Positions 20,640-29,405 of a stretch of 64,000 nucleotides of DNA are shown piece by piece; the stretch's first letter is position 1, and each line of letters starts with the position of its first letter. The stretch lies in contig NZ_SCVE01000012.1 of NCBI RefSeq assembly GCF_004297105.1, positions 496,001-560,000 of the forward strand, given 5' to 3'. Below the pieces are notes generated by a model. That model was not told where the DNA came from, did no database searches, and worked only from the letters and a program-made list of their open reading frames with translations. This DNA comes from Herbiconiux sp. GTDB lineage: Bacteria; Actinomycetota; Actinomycetes; Actinomycetales; Microbacteriaceae. The position numbers were made by a program, and so were the translations under genes.

Positions 20640-20960
20640 GTGACCGAATCCGCTGCCTTCGAAACCCTCGCCATCCAGCTGCTCGACGATCCCGATCGGG
20701 ATGTGTCGCGGTCGGGCGACACGCTCTCCGTCCACGGTCGTGTCTTCGCCGCTCTCGGCGGGGACTCCCTGCTGGTCCAGCTCCCCGGTGCCCGTGCCGA
20801 CGACCTGATCGCGCGCGGAATGGCGGCGGTGGCCGAGGGGCCGGTCGCCGCGGCACCGGCTGCCCGCTGGGTGAGCGTCACCGACCAGGAGGACTGGCCG
20901 GAACTCGCCGCCGAAGCCCACGTTCTGGCCGAGGGGCACGTGCCGGGCGGTCAGTCCTAG
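20640..20960 (+). CDS. MmcQ/YjbR-like small protein
   Basis: 106 residues. GRVFAALGGDSLLVQLPGARADDLIARG and RWVSVTDQEDWPELAAEA have the pattern of the MmcQ/YjbR or TfoX N-terminal-like fold, a DNA-binding-like fold of unknown role. GTG start 20640, with TAAGGT at 20629-20634 just upstream (leaderless pattern). Divergent from glgX. Confidence 0.62.
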   Translation: MTESAAFETLAIQLLDDPDRDVSRSGDTLSVHGRVFAALGGDSLLVQLPGARADDLIARGMAAVAEGPVAAAPAARWVSVTDQEDWPELAAEAHVLAEGHVPGGQS

Positions 20961-20966
20961 AACCGG

Positions 20967-20981
20967 CCGGTCGCAGACCGG
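20967..20981. terminator. Short hairpin between convergent genes
   Basis: CCGGTC-GCA-GACCGG lies 6 nt after the stop of the YjbR-like gene and 11 nt before the stop of the HbpS-like gene. It has no T-run, so termination is only suggested by position. Confidence 0.4.
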
Positions 20982-20992
20982 CAGGGCGGACG

Positions 20993-21484
20993 TCAGCCCT
21001 GACGGCGGGCGCGGTAGGCCTCGACGGCGTCGGCCGCGGTCTGGTGGTCGACCACATCCGGTTCGCCGGAGGTGGTGATGGTGCCCACGAGCACCCCGTC
21101 GGCGAAGATCGGGATGGAGCCGCCGTGCGCCTTCATGACGTCGTGGTCGATGTTCGGGTCCTGCAACTCCTCGAACGGCGTTCCCTCGGCCTCGAGGCGG
21201 AGGCGCACCAGCAGCGACGGCACGCCGAAGTAGCTCGCCACCGCCGCCTTGCCCTCCAGCCACTCGTCGTTGCCGACGCCCGTGCCGCCGAACTTGGCCC
21301 GGAACACCAGGTCATCGTCGATCACCACGTCGACCGCGAGGTTCAATCCGCGCGCACGGATGAGCTCTGCCGCGATGACACCGAGCTCGTAGGCATCCTC
21401 TTTCGAGAAGCTCGCGAGCTCGAGGCTCGGCACGGCCTCCAGACCGGCCACGGTGAATTCGGGAAGGGGGGCAGAGTCGCTCAC
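20993..21484 (-). CDS. HbpS/GlcG/UPF0303-type (heme-degrading domain) protein
   Basis: 163 residues. KEDAYELGVIAAELIRARGLNLAVDVVIDDDLVF, GNDEWLEGKAAVASYFGVPS and HGGSIPIFADGVLVGTITTSG follow the GlcG/HbpS alpha/beta fold of the UPF0303 subgroup. HbpS binds heme in streptomycetes, but the role of the UPF0303 group is not settled. GTG start 21484 overlaps the lplA stop by 3 nt (GTGA), so it is made with the lipoate ligase. Confidence 0.75.
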   Translation of the reverse strand: MSDSAPLPEFTVAGLEAVPSLELASFSKEDAYELGVIAAELIRARGLNLAVDVVIDDDLVFRAKFGGTGVGNDEWLEGKAAVASYFGVPSLLVRLRLEAEGTPFEELQDPNIDHDVMKAHGGSIPIFADGVLVGTITTSGEPDVVDHQTAADAVEAYRARRQG

Positions 21485-22530
21485 GGAACGCGTCCAATCC
21501 ATTCGGGGGTGCTGAATTTCGTGCGCACCAGCTCTTCGGCCTGCGCACGCTCCTCCGGGGTGATCTCCGAGGGGGTGGCGCCGTAGAGGCCGGTGAAGGT
21601 GGCGATCAGGCGGTCGATGATCTCGGCCCGAGGCAGGCCGGTCTGGCTGCGCAGCGGATCGACGCGTTTCGCGGCCGACTTCGTGCCCTTGTCGCTCATC
21701 TTCTCGCGGCCGATGCGCAGCACCTGCACCATCTTCTCGCCGTCCATGTCGTAGCTCAGGGTGGCGTGGTGCATCACCGCACCGTTGCCGAGCCGCTTCT
21801 GCGCGGCGCCGCCGATCTTGCCCTTGGCCGAGGAGATGTCGTTGAGCGGCTGGTAGAACGCGTCGATACCGAGCGACTTGAGGCCCGTGATCACCCATTC
21901 GTCGAGGTAGGCGTAGGAGTCGGCGAAGGTCATGCCCTGCACGAGCGCCGCGGGGGCGTAGATCGAGTAGGTGACGACGGAGTTGGCGTCCATGAACATG
22001 GCGCCCCCGCCCGAGATGCGGCGCACCACCTCGAAGCCGTACTTCGCCGCGTTCTCGAGGTCGACCTCGTTCTTCACCGACTGGAAGCTGCCGATCACCA
22101 CGGCCGGTTCGTTCCACTCCCACACCCTCAGCGTGGGAGCCCGCCGGCCCTCGCCCACCTCGATGGCGAGCACCTCATCGAGCGCCAGCTGCATCTGCGG
22201 GGTCTCCGACCCGGAGTGGATGACCTGCCAGTCGTAGGCATCCCAGCTCGTGGCCTTCGCGAGCGAGCGCCGAACGGCGGTGGCGACCGCCTCGGGGCTG
22301 AAGCCGAGCAGCTGGGCCCCCTCGGGCAGGGCGGCCCGCACGGCGGCCGCGATCGTGGCGGCGTCACTGTCGGAGGGGAGACCCTCCACGGCCGAATCGA
22401 TCAGCGGCAGCGCGTCATCCGGCTCCAGGAAGAAATCCCCGGCCAGGCGGAAATTGCGGATGCGCCCCTCGACGTCGTCGAGGTCGACCACGACGAGCTT
22501 GCCGCCGGGCACCTTGTATTCACCGTGCAT
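21481..22530 (-). CDS. lplA: Lipoate-protein ligase with accessory domain at the N-terminus
   Basis: 349 residues. Residues ~1-90 (KLVVVDLDDVEGRIRN, then LAGDFFLEPDDALPLIDSAV) look like the LplA C-terminal accessory domain. Residues ~100-349 are the catalytic domain, with RRISGGGAMFMDANS and the lysine segment KIGGAAQKR. The usual order is catalytic then accessory, so the domains are permuted. It attaches lipoate to E2 and GcvH proteins via lipoyl-AMP. Leaderless start likely: TAGGCT 22537-22542 lies 6 nt before ATG 22530. It overlaps the HbpS-like gene downstream. Confidence 0.86.
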   Translation of the reverse strand: MHGEYKVPGGKLVVVDLDDVEGRIRNFRLAGDFFLEPDDALPLIDSAVEGLPSDSDAATIAAAVRAALPEGAQLLGFSPEAVATAVRRSLAKATSWDAYDWQVIHSGSETPQMQLALDEVLAIEVGEGRRAPTLRVWEWNEPAVVIGSFQSVKNEVDLENAAKYGFEVVRRISGGGAMFMDANSVVTYSIYAPAALVQGMTFADSYAYLDEWVITGLKSLGIDAFYQPLNDISSAKGKIGGAAQKRLGNGAVMHHATLSYDMDGEKMVQVLRIGREKMSDKGTKSAAKRVDPLRSQTGLPRAEIIDRLIATFTGLYGATPSEITPEERAQAEELVRTKFSTPEWIGRVP

Positions 22531-22632
22531 GACCCCAGCCTAGTTCCGCACGACCGACGCTCGCCGGTGTCGACAGAATCGACCACCCGAGCTAAGGTGA
22601 GCAATCATCATTGCGCCCGGAGGGGAAGCAAC

Positions 22633-23625
22633 ATGGCGCAGCATTCACGCCCAGGAGGCAGCATGCAGCACTCGTTCGACCCGGCCCCGTGGGTGCTCGA
22701 CGTCGAGAGCCATCAGAGCGCCGATCAGGGGATATGTCTGCTCGAGGTGGTGGCGCTGCTCGCGGGGGAGGAGATGAGCGACCATCCCACGTGCGTGTCG
22801 GCCGTGCTGGCACAGTACGGCCGCGAGCTCAATGACGGCCTGAACGATGTCGATCGGCAGAGGCTCGTGCCGCTGGCAGCCCGACTCGTCGATACGGCGG
22901 ATGACGGCCTCGACGGCTGGCGCCGAGCCGTGGCGGCCGACTGGCTCGGCCGGCGCGCGTTCCCGCGTCTGCGGCAGGCCGCCGGGGCCGAATCCGATGA
23001 ACTCGCCGATTCCGTCCCCGGCCTGGCTGACGAGCTGCAGGCGCTCGCCCGGATGCGACTGGCCGAGGCCGCCCACGCCCTCCCTTCTCCATCCATCCAG
23101 CCCGAGGCCGCCGTGTCGCGGCACATCGACGTCGTGCTCGCCCGTGCGGCGGACGCCGTCTCCGACCACGACGGCGCCGGCGATGTCTTCGCTCCCCTCT
23201 TCGCCGCGGCGGTCGTGGAATGCAGGGCAGGCTTGCCGGAGGCGGACACGATCGACCACGTCGGGCGAGCGATCACCCTGGGCGACGAGGTCGGCAGGCT
23301 GCTCAGCGCGGTCATCGCGTGCCGACTCACGAACTCCCTCGCCGAGATCGTGGTCGCCGGCCTCGACGCTGAAGCACCGGACAACCCGCGCCCGATCGCC
23401 TACGGATCGCCCGCCTACCTCGCCGCGGAGCGGTCGGCGGGGGCCGCCGTCACGGAGTCCTTCGCCGATCCTCGGAGTCCGCTGCATCCGTTGCCCGCAC
23501 TGTTCCGCGATCAGGGCATCGACCTGTTCGAGCGCATGATCTCCCCCGTGGGCGCCCGGCAGCGGGGCGCAGTCGGACACCAACGGAAACGCCGCGATAA
23601 CACGGCGTTCACGCCCACCCTCTAA
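22633..23625 (+). CDS. Conserved actinobacterial hypothetical protein
   Basis: 330 residues. The N-terminal ~100 residues (ADQGICLLEVVALLAGEEMS, then DHPTCVSAVLAQYGRELNDG) match a domain I recall from many actinobacterial proteins of unknown function. The rest is helical, Ala/Leu-rich, without a recognisable motif, and the end is Arg/Lys-rich (RQRGAVGHQRKRR). No signal peptide or membrane segment. Start ATG 22633 follows GGAGGGG by about 7 nt; ATG 22663 has its own AGGAGG only 4 nt away and is the alternative. It ends 9 nt before the beta-phosphoglucomutase gene. Confidence 0.72.
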   Translation: MAQHSRPGGSMQHSFDPAPWVLDVESHQSADQGICLLEVVALLAGEEMSDHPTCVSAVLAQYGRELNDGLNDVDRQRLVPLAARLVDTADDGLDGWRRAVAADWLGRRAFPRLRQAAGAESDELADSVPGLADELQALARMRLAEAAHALPSPSIQPEAAVSRHIDVVLARAADAVSDHDGAGDVFAPLFAAAVVECRAGLPEADTIDHVGRAITLGDEVGRLLSAVIACRLTNSLAEIVVAGLDAEAPDNPRPIAYGSPAYLAAERSAGAAVTESFADPRSPLHPLPALFRDQGIDLFERMISPVGARQRGAVGHQRKRRDNTAFTPTL

Positions 23626-23634
23626 CGTTGAGGT

Positions 23635-24381
23635 ATGACCGACACCGTCATTCGCGATCAGAGCCGCCTCGCCACGGCTCGGGCGTTCCTGTTCGACCTC
23701 GACGGCGTGCTCACGCCCACCGTCGATGTGCACATGCGCGCCTGGGGCCGCCTGTTCCAGCCGTACCTCGACGAGGTCGGAGCCGAGCCGTACACGGATG
23801 ACGACTACTACCTCTTCATCGACGGCAAACCGCGTGTCGACGGTGTGCGCTCGCTCCTCGAGTCCCGGGGGCTGTCGCTGCCCACCGGCCATGCGGACGA
23901 CGCTCCCGGAGACACCACCGTGTGGGCGCTCGGCAATCGCAAGAACGAGGCGTTCGCCGCCGAGCTCGCCGAGAACGGCGTGGCCCCCTATCCGGGTTCG
24001 CTCGACTTCATCACCGCCGTCATCGCCGCGGGCTACGACGTGGCCGTGGTGTCGAGCTCGCGGAATGCCGTGTCGGTGCTGTCGGCAGCCGGCATCCGGG
24101 ATCGCTTCGAGGTAATCGTCGACGGGATGGTCGCCGTCGAGGCGGGCCTGCCCGGCAAGCCCGCGCCCGACACCTACGTGTACGCGGCGACTCTTCTCGG
24201 CCTCACCCCCGACGACTGCGTCGTGGTCGAGGATGCGCATTCCGGCGTGCAGGCCGGCCGTGACGGCGCCTTCGGTCTCGTGGTGGGCGTCGACCGCGGG
24301 GTGGGTGCTCAGGAGCTGTTCGACTCCGGGGCCGACATCGTGGTCGAAGACCTCGACGAGCTCATCCCGGCCCTTCGCTAG
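23635..24381 (+). CDS. pgmB: HAD-family beta-phosphoglucomutase
   Basis: 248 residues. FDLDGVLTPT holds the aspartate pair (Asp21, Asp23), VVSSSRN is motif II, GKPAPDTYVYAA carries the lysine, and VVVEDAHSGVQAGRDG is motif IV. These features and the adjacent GH65 phosphorylase point to conversion of beta-glucose-1-phosphate to glucose-6-phosphate. ATG 23635 is preceded by TAACGT (23623-23628), which overlaps the stop of the gene before: a leaderless promoter. It is followed 125 nt later by the phosphorylase. Confidence 0.9.
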   Translation: MTDTVIRDQSRLATARAFLFDLDGVLTPTVDVHMRAWGRLFQPYLDEVGAEPYTDDDYYLFIDGKPRVDGVRSLLESRGLSLPTGHADDAPGDTTVWALGNRKNEAFAAELAENGVAPYPGSLDFITAVIAAGYDVAVVSSSRNAVSVLSAAGIRDRFEVIVDGMVAVEAGLPGKPAPDTYVYAATLLGLTPDDCVVVEDAHSGVQAGRDGAFGLVVGVDRGVGAQELFDSGADIVVEDLDELIPALR

Positions 24382-24506
24382 TCCACAACCCCGCCGCTGC
24401 ACCCAGTTCTCCACAGCTTCGGATGCTGCATCCGCCTGTCCGCTCCCTTCGCTAGCATCGATCAACCGCACCAACGCCAGATCCTCTCTTCGCTGAAAAG
24501 GCACTG

Positions 24507-27032
24507 ATGAACCCCATCGCATCCGACCCGCTCGATCGCACGCAGTTCCCGCTCGACGAGTGGGCGCTCACCGAGATCGGCTATCACACCGCCACCCAGG
24601 GCCGCACCGAGACGCTCTTCGCGGTCGGCAACGGCTACCTCGGCCTGCGCGGCAACTTCGAGGAGGGCCACAAGGCCTACGCCGAGGGCACCTTCATCAA
24701 CGGGTTCCACGACACCTGGCAGATCCGGCACGCCGAGGAGGCCTACGGCTTCGCCCGCGTCGGTCAGACCATCGTCAATGCACCGGATGCCCGCGTCATC
24801 CGCCTCTACGTCGACGACGAGCCGTTCGTCATCGCCGATGCGGAGACCATCGAGTACTCCCGCACGCTCGACTTCCGCACCGGCGTGCTCGAGCGGGTGG
24901 TGGAGTGGCGCACGCCCTCGGGCAAGCACGTGCTCATCCGCTCGCGCCGGCTCGTCTCGTTCACCGACCGGCACCTCGCCGTGATCGACTACGAGGTGAC
25001 CATGCTCGACACCGATGCCTCGGTGCTCATCTCGAGCCAGATCATCAACCGCCAAGACCGTGTCGACGAGTTCACGCCGGCGGCGGGCACCAGCACGAAC
25101 GGCGGGGCGATCGCCGACCCGCGCAAGGCCTCCGGCTTCAAAGACCGCGTGCTGCTGCCGCGGCACAAGTGGATTCACGAGGGTCGCTACGTTCTCGGCT
25201 ACCGCACCGCCAACTCGGGCATGACCATCGCCGTCGGCGCCGAGCACCACCTCGAGACCGACAACGACTGGGACGAGTCGGCGCAGATCGACGACGACAT
25301 CGCCAAGCAGGTCTACCGGGTGCACGCGAAGGCCGGTCAGCGCATCCGTCTGGTGAAGACCATCGCGTACCACACCTCGTCGACGGTGCCCGCGACCGAG
25401 CTCGCCGACCGCACGAACCGCACGCTCGACCGCATCCGTGAGACACCGATCGAGGAGGTGTTCGACAAGCAGGTGGAGTGGCTCGCCGACTACTGGAAGC
25501 GGTCCGACATCGTGATCGCCGGGCATCCCGATGTGCAGCAGGCGGTGCGCTGGAACCTCTTCCAGCTCGCGCAGTCGACAGCGCGCACCGACGGCGGCGG
25601 CATCGCGGCCAAGGGTGTGTCGGGGTCGGGCTATGGCGGACACTACTTCTGGGACACCGAGATCTACGTGCTCCCCTACCTCACCTACACGTCGCCGCAG
25701 GTGGCGCGCAACGCCCTGCGCTTCCGCGAGAAGATGCTCGACGCGGCGCGCGATCGCGCGGTCGAGCTGAACCAGCGCGGCGCGCTCTTCCCGTGGCGCA
25801 CGATCAACGGTCTCGAATCGTCGGCGTACTACGCCGCCGGCACCGCTCAGTACCACATCGACGCCGACATCTCGCATGCCCTCTCGCAGTACGTGTCGGC
25901 CACGGGCGACTACGACTTCCTCTACCGCGGCGCCATCGACATCCTGGTCGAGACGGCGCGGATGTGGGCCGATCTCGGCTTCTGGCGCGGTCGTGGCGGC
26001 GGCGCGGAGACCTTCCACATCCACGGCGTGACGGGCCCGGACGAGTACACCACCGTGGTGAACGACAACCTCTTCACCAACGTGATGGCCCGGGCCAACC
26101 TTCGGGCGGCCGTGCGGCAGACCCAGCGCATGCGCGACACCGACCCCGCGGCCTACGAGCTGATGGTGAACCGGCTCGATCTGCAGCAGGACGAGATCCT
26201 CGAGTGGAAGACCGCCGCCGAGGCCATGTACATCCTGTTCGACGAAGACCTCGGCATCCACCCGCAGGATGCGCAGTTCCTCGAGAAGGAGCTGTGGGAC
26301 CTCGAGAACACCCCGGCCTCGAAGCGCCCCCTGCTGCTGCATTTCCACCCGCTCGTGATCTACCGCTTCCAGGTGATCAAGCAGGCGGATGTCGTGCTCG
26401 CGCTGCTCCTGCAGGGCGACGAGTTCACCACCGCCGAGAAGCGCGCCGACTTCGAGTACTACGACGCGCTCACCACCGGCGACTCGACGCTGTCGGCATC
26501 CACGCAGTCGATCATCGCGGCCGAGGTGGGCTACCGGGAGCTGGCGCTCGGGTACTTCCGCGCGGCCCTGTTCGTCGACCTGGCCGACCTGCACAACAAC
26601 TCGGCCGACGGCATCCACGTGGCCTCGACCGGCGGAGTGTGGAGCGCGCTCACCTTCGGTTTCGGCGGCATGCGCGACTACCTCGGCAAGTTCACCTTCG
26701 ACCCGCGGCTGCCCGAGGAGTGGGAGTCCCTCGTCTTCCACGTGTGCATCCGGGGCTCACTCATCGAGGTCGACCTGCGGCAGACCCGCATGACCTTCAC
26801 GATCGACGAGGGCGACGCCGTCGAGCTCTGGGTTCGCGGAGACCGCATCGAGGTGGCACCGGGCGCGCCTGTGACGGTCGCCCTCGCCGACGACCGCCCC
26901 ACCATCGAGGGAGCGCCCACCACCTCCGACATCGAGGGCACGGTGCGCGCCGACGGCTCGGTCATCACCGCCTCGATGCCCACGATCGTGGCCGATTTCG
27001 AGGAGCCGGAGATCATCGTCGGCATGGACTGA
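24507..27032 (+). CDS. GH65 glycoside phosphorylase (maltose/kojibiose/trehalose type)
   Basis: 841 residues, usual for GH65. GNGYLGLRGNFEEG near residue 45 opens the beta-sandwich domain. The (alpha/alpha)6 barrel has WDTEIYVLP, the general acid Glu513 in GVTGPDEYTTVVNDN, and the typical end of the catalytic domain LHNNSADGIHVASTGGVWSALTFGFGG. GH65 phosphorylases split an alpha-glucosidic disaccharide with phosphate to give beta-glucose-1-phosphate, which PgmB next door would use. Whether the substrate is maltose, trehalose or kojibiose cannot be told by eye. Confidence 0.9.
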   Translation: MNPIASDPLDRTQFPLDEWALTEIGYHTATQGRTETLFAVGNGYLGLRGNFEEGHKAYAEGTFINGFHDTWQIRHAEEAYGFARVGQTIVNAPDARVIRLYVDDEPFVIADAETIEYSRTLDFRTGVLERVVEWRTPSGKHVLIRSRRLVSFTDRHLAVIDYEVTMLDTDASVLISSQIINRQDRVDEFTPAAGTSTNGGAIADPRKASGFKDRVLLPRHKWIHEGRYVLGYRTANSGMTIAVGAEHHLETDNDWDESAQIDDDIAKQVYRVHAKAGQRIRLVKTIAYHTSSTVPATELADRTNRTLDRIRETPIEEVFDKQVEWLADYWKRSDIVIAGHPDVQQAVRWNLFQLAQSTARTDGGGIAAKGVSGSGYGGHYFWDTEIYVLPYLTYTSPQVARNALRFREKMLDAARDRAVELNQRGALFPWRTINGLESSAYYAAGTAQYHIDADISHALSQYVSATGDYDFLYRGAIDILVETARMWADLGFWRGRGGGAETFHIHGVTGPDEYTTVVNDNLFTNVMARANLRAAVRQTQRMRDTDPAAYELMVNRLDLQQDEILEWKTAAEAMYILFDEDLGIHPQDAQFLEKELWDLENTPASKRPLLLHFHPLVIYRFQVIKQADVVLALLLQGDEFTTAEKRADFEYYDALTTGDSTLSASTQSIIAAEVGYRELALGYFRAALFVDLADLHNNSADGIHVASTGGVWSALTFGFGGMRDYLGKFTFDPRLPEEWESLVFHVCIRGSLIEVDLRQTRMTFTIDEGDAVELWVRGDRIEVAPGAPVTVALADDRPTIEGAPTTSDIEGTVRADGSVITASMPTIVADFEEPEIIVGMD

Positions 27033-27062
27033 GCATTGCTCGGTTTCTGATAGCGTGGGCGG

Positions 27063-27494
27063 ATGATCCTCCACTCGTCGGCGACGGCACTGGCTGTGGC
27101 CGCTTCAGTCGCCCTCATCCCTTCGTTCCCCATCGATGTGCCCGATCCGTTCACGCACGAGCTGCCCGAGATCGAGCAGCCCGACGGCGCGGGCGGCTGG
27201 GCGGTCGTGGGCGGCTTCGTGTGCGCCCATCAGCCGATGCGGCTCATCACCCCGGTCACGCCCGAAGCCGCAACCACGGCATTCCATTACCGGCTCGCGC
27301 TCGGCCATGGCGAGCAGGATGTCGCATCGGCCACCACGGAGTTCATCGACGCCGCCGAGGCCGGCCTCACTCCAGGCGGCCTCTTCGAGTTCTCGCACCT
27401 CGCCGATGCCGCGCGCGGCCCGGCGGTGCGGCTCAACTTCTGGTCGGGCTCGTCCGGGCCGACCCGCTCGTACTACCTCTCCGACGACTGCTGA
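27063..27494 (+). CDS. Putative secreted hypothetical protein
   Basis: 143 residues. A hydrophobic N-terminus (SATALAVAASVALIPSFP) could be a signal peptide, though it lacks basic residues after Met. The mature part has no motif I recognise; two cysteines (VCAHQ and the final DDC) could form a disulfide. Leaderless start: TAGCGT 27051-27056, then 6 nt, then ATG 27063. Confidence 0.6.
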   Translation: MILHSSATALAVAASVALIPSFPIDVPDPFTHELPEIEQPDGAGGWAVVGGFVCAHQPMRLITPVTPEAATTAFHYRLALGHGEQDVASATTEFIDAAEAGLTPGGLFEFSHLADAARGPAVRLNFWSGSSGPTRSYYLSDDC

Positions 27495-27522
27495 CCGCGC
27501 CGGCGGATCAGGCTTCGGCGAA

Positions 27523-28437
27523 TCAGGCGACTGCACCCCCGCGGGCGCCGTTCGCGAAATCATGCGCGTCGAGCCACGCCACCAGATCGCCCACCACCTC
27601 GTCGCGATTGGTCTCGTTCAGCACCTCGTGCCGGGCACCCGGATACACATGCAGCTCGACGTCGGTGAGGCCCGAACGCCGGCGATACGCGTCGCGGAGA
27701 CGCGTGGCACTGGCTCGGCCGCCGAGCGTGTCGTCGTCGCCCACGAGGATGAGGAGCGGAACATCCGCCGCCAGCCGCTTCGCCGGGCGGCCGAACAGCC
27801 GCAGCCCGTCGACCACGCCGAACAGCTTCAGCACCTCGGCGGGGAACATGAGCTCGTCGTCGGCAGCCCGCTTCTGGGCTCCCTCGTCGCGGCTCAGCCA
27901 CTCGAAGCCGCTGCCCGATCCGGTGGCGGGCCGGTGCTTGCGGGTGAGGTCGCCGCCGTCCATGTGCCCGGGCATCCGGTACGCCGTGCCGCTCAGCACC
28001 ACGCCGGCATAGTGCAGCAGCGCCGGGGAGTTCACGATCTTCTGCACCATGAGCGAGCCCCAGCTGTGGCCGAGCAGCACCAGGGGAACATCCGGATGCT
28101 CGCGCGCGACCTGCACCCCCAGCTGACGGATGTCGTCGACCGTGGCCCGCAATCCGCCCGGGCCGAGCCGCCCGAGTTTCGACCGGTCGCCACCGTGCTG
28201 GGCGAGTCCGGTGGCCCCGTGCCCGCGCTGGTCGGCCGCGTAGACGCTGTAGCCCGCGGCGTTCAGCTCACCGGCGACGGTGGCGTACCGCAGCGCGTGC
28301 TCGCCGAGACCGTGGGCGATCTGGATGACGGCGCGCGGCCGCTCGACCGTCCAGCCGTAGTAGGTGATCTCGACGCCGACCTCATCGACGAAGGTGGCGG
28401 TGAAGTGCGCGCTCGCGCGACGACCAGGCTCAGGCAT
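27523..28437 (-). CDS. Alpha/beta-hydrolase, monoacylglycerol-lipase-like
   Basis: 304 residues of the Hydrolase_4 (serine aminopeptidase S33) group. IAHGLGEHALRY forms the oxyanion region, GHSWGS the nucleophile elbow, LVGDDDTLGG the acid and PGARHEVLNE the histidine. It resembles lysophospholipase/monoglyceride lipases. No signal peptide, so cytoplasmic. It is transcribed leftward on its own, downstream of the transglutaminase operon. Confidence 0.82.
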   Translation of the reverse strand: MPEPGRRASAHFTATFVDEVGVEITYYGWTVERPRAVIQIAHGLGEHALRYATVAGELNAAGYSVYAADQRGHGATGLAQHGGDRSKLGRLGPGGLRATVDDIRQLGVQVAREHPDVPLVLLGHSWGSLMVQKIVNSPALLHYAGVVLSGTAYRMPGHMDGGDLTRKHRPATGSGSGFEWLSRDEGAQKRAADDELMFPAEVLKLFGVVDGLRLFGRPAKRLAADVPLLILVGDDDTLGGRASATRLRDAYRRRSGLTDVELHVYPGARHEVLNETNRDEVVGDLVAWLDAHDFANGARGGAVA

Positions 28438-28510
28438 ACGTCATTGTGACATCCGCTCCACGGAATCGACGGAGTTTCGCGTCGGATCGGGAGAACGACG
28501 GATCGACCGC

Positions 28511-28549
28511 CCGTCGATCGCACGAACCTCCGTCGATCGTTGCGAACCT
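28511..28549. repeat. Two-copy imperfect tandem repeat of about 19-20 nt
   Basis: CCGTCGATCG followed by CACGAACCT (28511-28529) is repeated as CCGTCGATCG followed by TTGCGAACCT (28530-28549), just after the stop of the transglutaminase gene. A small inverted repeat (GATCGAC at 28501-28507, GTCGATC at 28513-28519) overlaps it. Its role is unknown; it may help end the operon. Confidence 0.5.
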
Positions 28550-28559
28550 GCGGCGGCGG

Positions 28560-29405
28560 TCACGACTCGCGCGTGATCTCCACCTTCACGAACAGTTCCG
28601 AGCCGAACGGTCCCGCGTACACCCCGCGCAGCGGTGCGACGTCGTTGTAGTCGCGGCCGCGGCCCACGATCACGTGCCGCTCGCCGATGTCGATCAGGTT
28701 CGTGGGGTCGAAGGCACGCCAGTCGCCGCAGAACCACTCGACCCACGCGTGCGACTCCCCGGCGATGGTCTCGCCGATCGCCGCATCCGGTTTCGGGTGC
28801 AGGTAGCCCGACACGTAGCGGGCCGGGATGCCCACCGAGCGCAAGGCCCCGAGGGCGATGTGCGTGATGTCCTGGCAGACGCCGCGCTTGTCGAGCCACG
28901 ATTCCCGAGCGGTGGACTGCACTCCGGTCACACCCTGCACGTACTCGACCTGACGGCCGATCTCGGTGCAGATCTCGAGTGCCGCGTCGCACGGGCTCAC
29001 GTGCCGGGCCGCGATCTCCTCGGCCAGTTCGGCGAGATCGGCGGCCGGTTCGGTGAGCTTCGTCTGCTTGGTCTGCTCGACGTAGGTGGTGGACGTGGCC
29101 GCCGCGTTGGCGAGCAGCTCCCAGTCGACCGGATGCGGGGCGTGCGCCCGGTTGCGCACCTCCACGAGCGAGGTCGCGGTGAGCGACAGCTCCTTGTGCG
29201 GCGTCAACACCTCGAACGACGACACCCGGGTGCCCCAGTAGTCGACGTAGTTGTGGCTCGAGGAGACGGGCGCGATCTCGAGCGACGAGTGCAGAACGAA
29301 CTGCCCCTCGCTCGACACCGGGAGCATCCGGGCCTCGTTGTAGGAGGCCTGCACCTCGCCCTCGTAGCGGTAGCCGGTGATGTGCCGGATGCGTAACCGG
29401 TTCAT
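28560..29405 (-). CDS. Transglutaminase-like protease-fold protein
   Basis: 281 residues: an N-terminal bacterial transglutaminase-like beta domain (MNRLRIRHITGYRY), then the papain-like core with Cys177 (DKRGVCQDITHIALGALRS), His in GESHAWVEWF and Asp in DPTN. The triad looks intact. It is the last gene of a three-gene operon, starting 4 nt inside the alpha-E gene. These proteins are predicted to hydrolyse or crosslink peptide bonds made by the ATP-grasp partner; the substrate is unknown. Confidence 0.87.
   Translation of the reverse strand: MNRLRIRHITGYRYEGEVQASYNEARMLPVSSEGQFVLHSSLEIAPVSSSHNYVDYWGTRVSSFEVLTPHKELSLTATSLVEVRNRAHAPHPVDWELLANAAATSTTYVEQTKQTKLTEPAADLAELAEEIAARHVSPCDAALEICTEIGRQVEYVQGVTGVQSTARESWLDKRGVCQDITHIALGALRSVGIPARYVSGYLHPKPDAAIGETIAGESHAWVEWFCGDWRAFDPTNLIDIGERHVIVGRGRDYNDVAPLRGVYAGPFGSELFVKVEITRES

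Noticed and set aside
24462..26741. 759-codon antisense frame opposite the GH65 phosphorylase
   Set aside because: It mirrors the GC-ending codon pattern of the real gene and encodes a Glu/Arg/Val/Gly repetitive sequence with no recognisable domain.
28441..28559. A hidden small gene between the lipase and transglutaminase genes
   Set aside because: No start with ribosome site and no open frame of sensible composition; the tract is explained by repeats.
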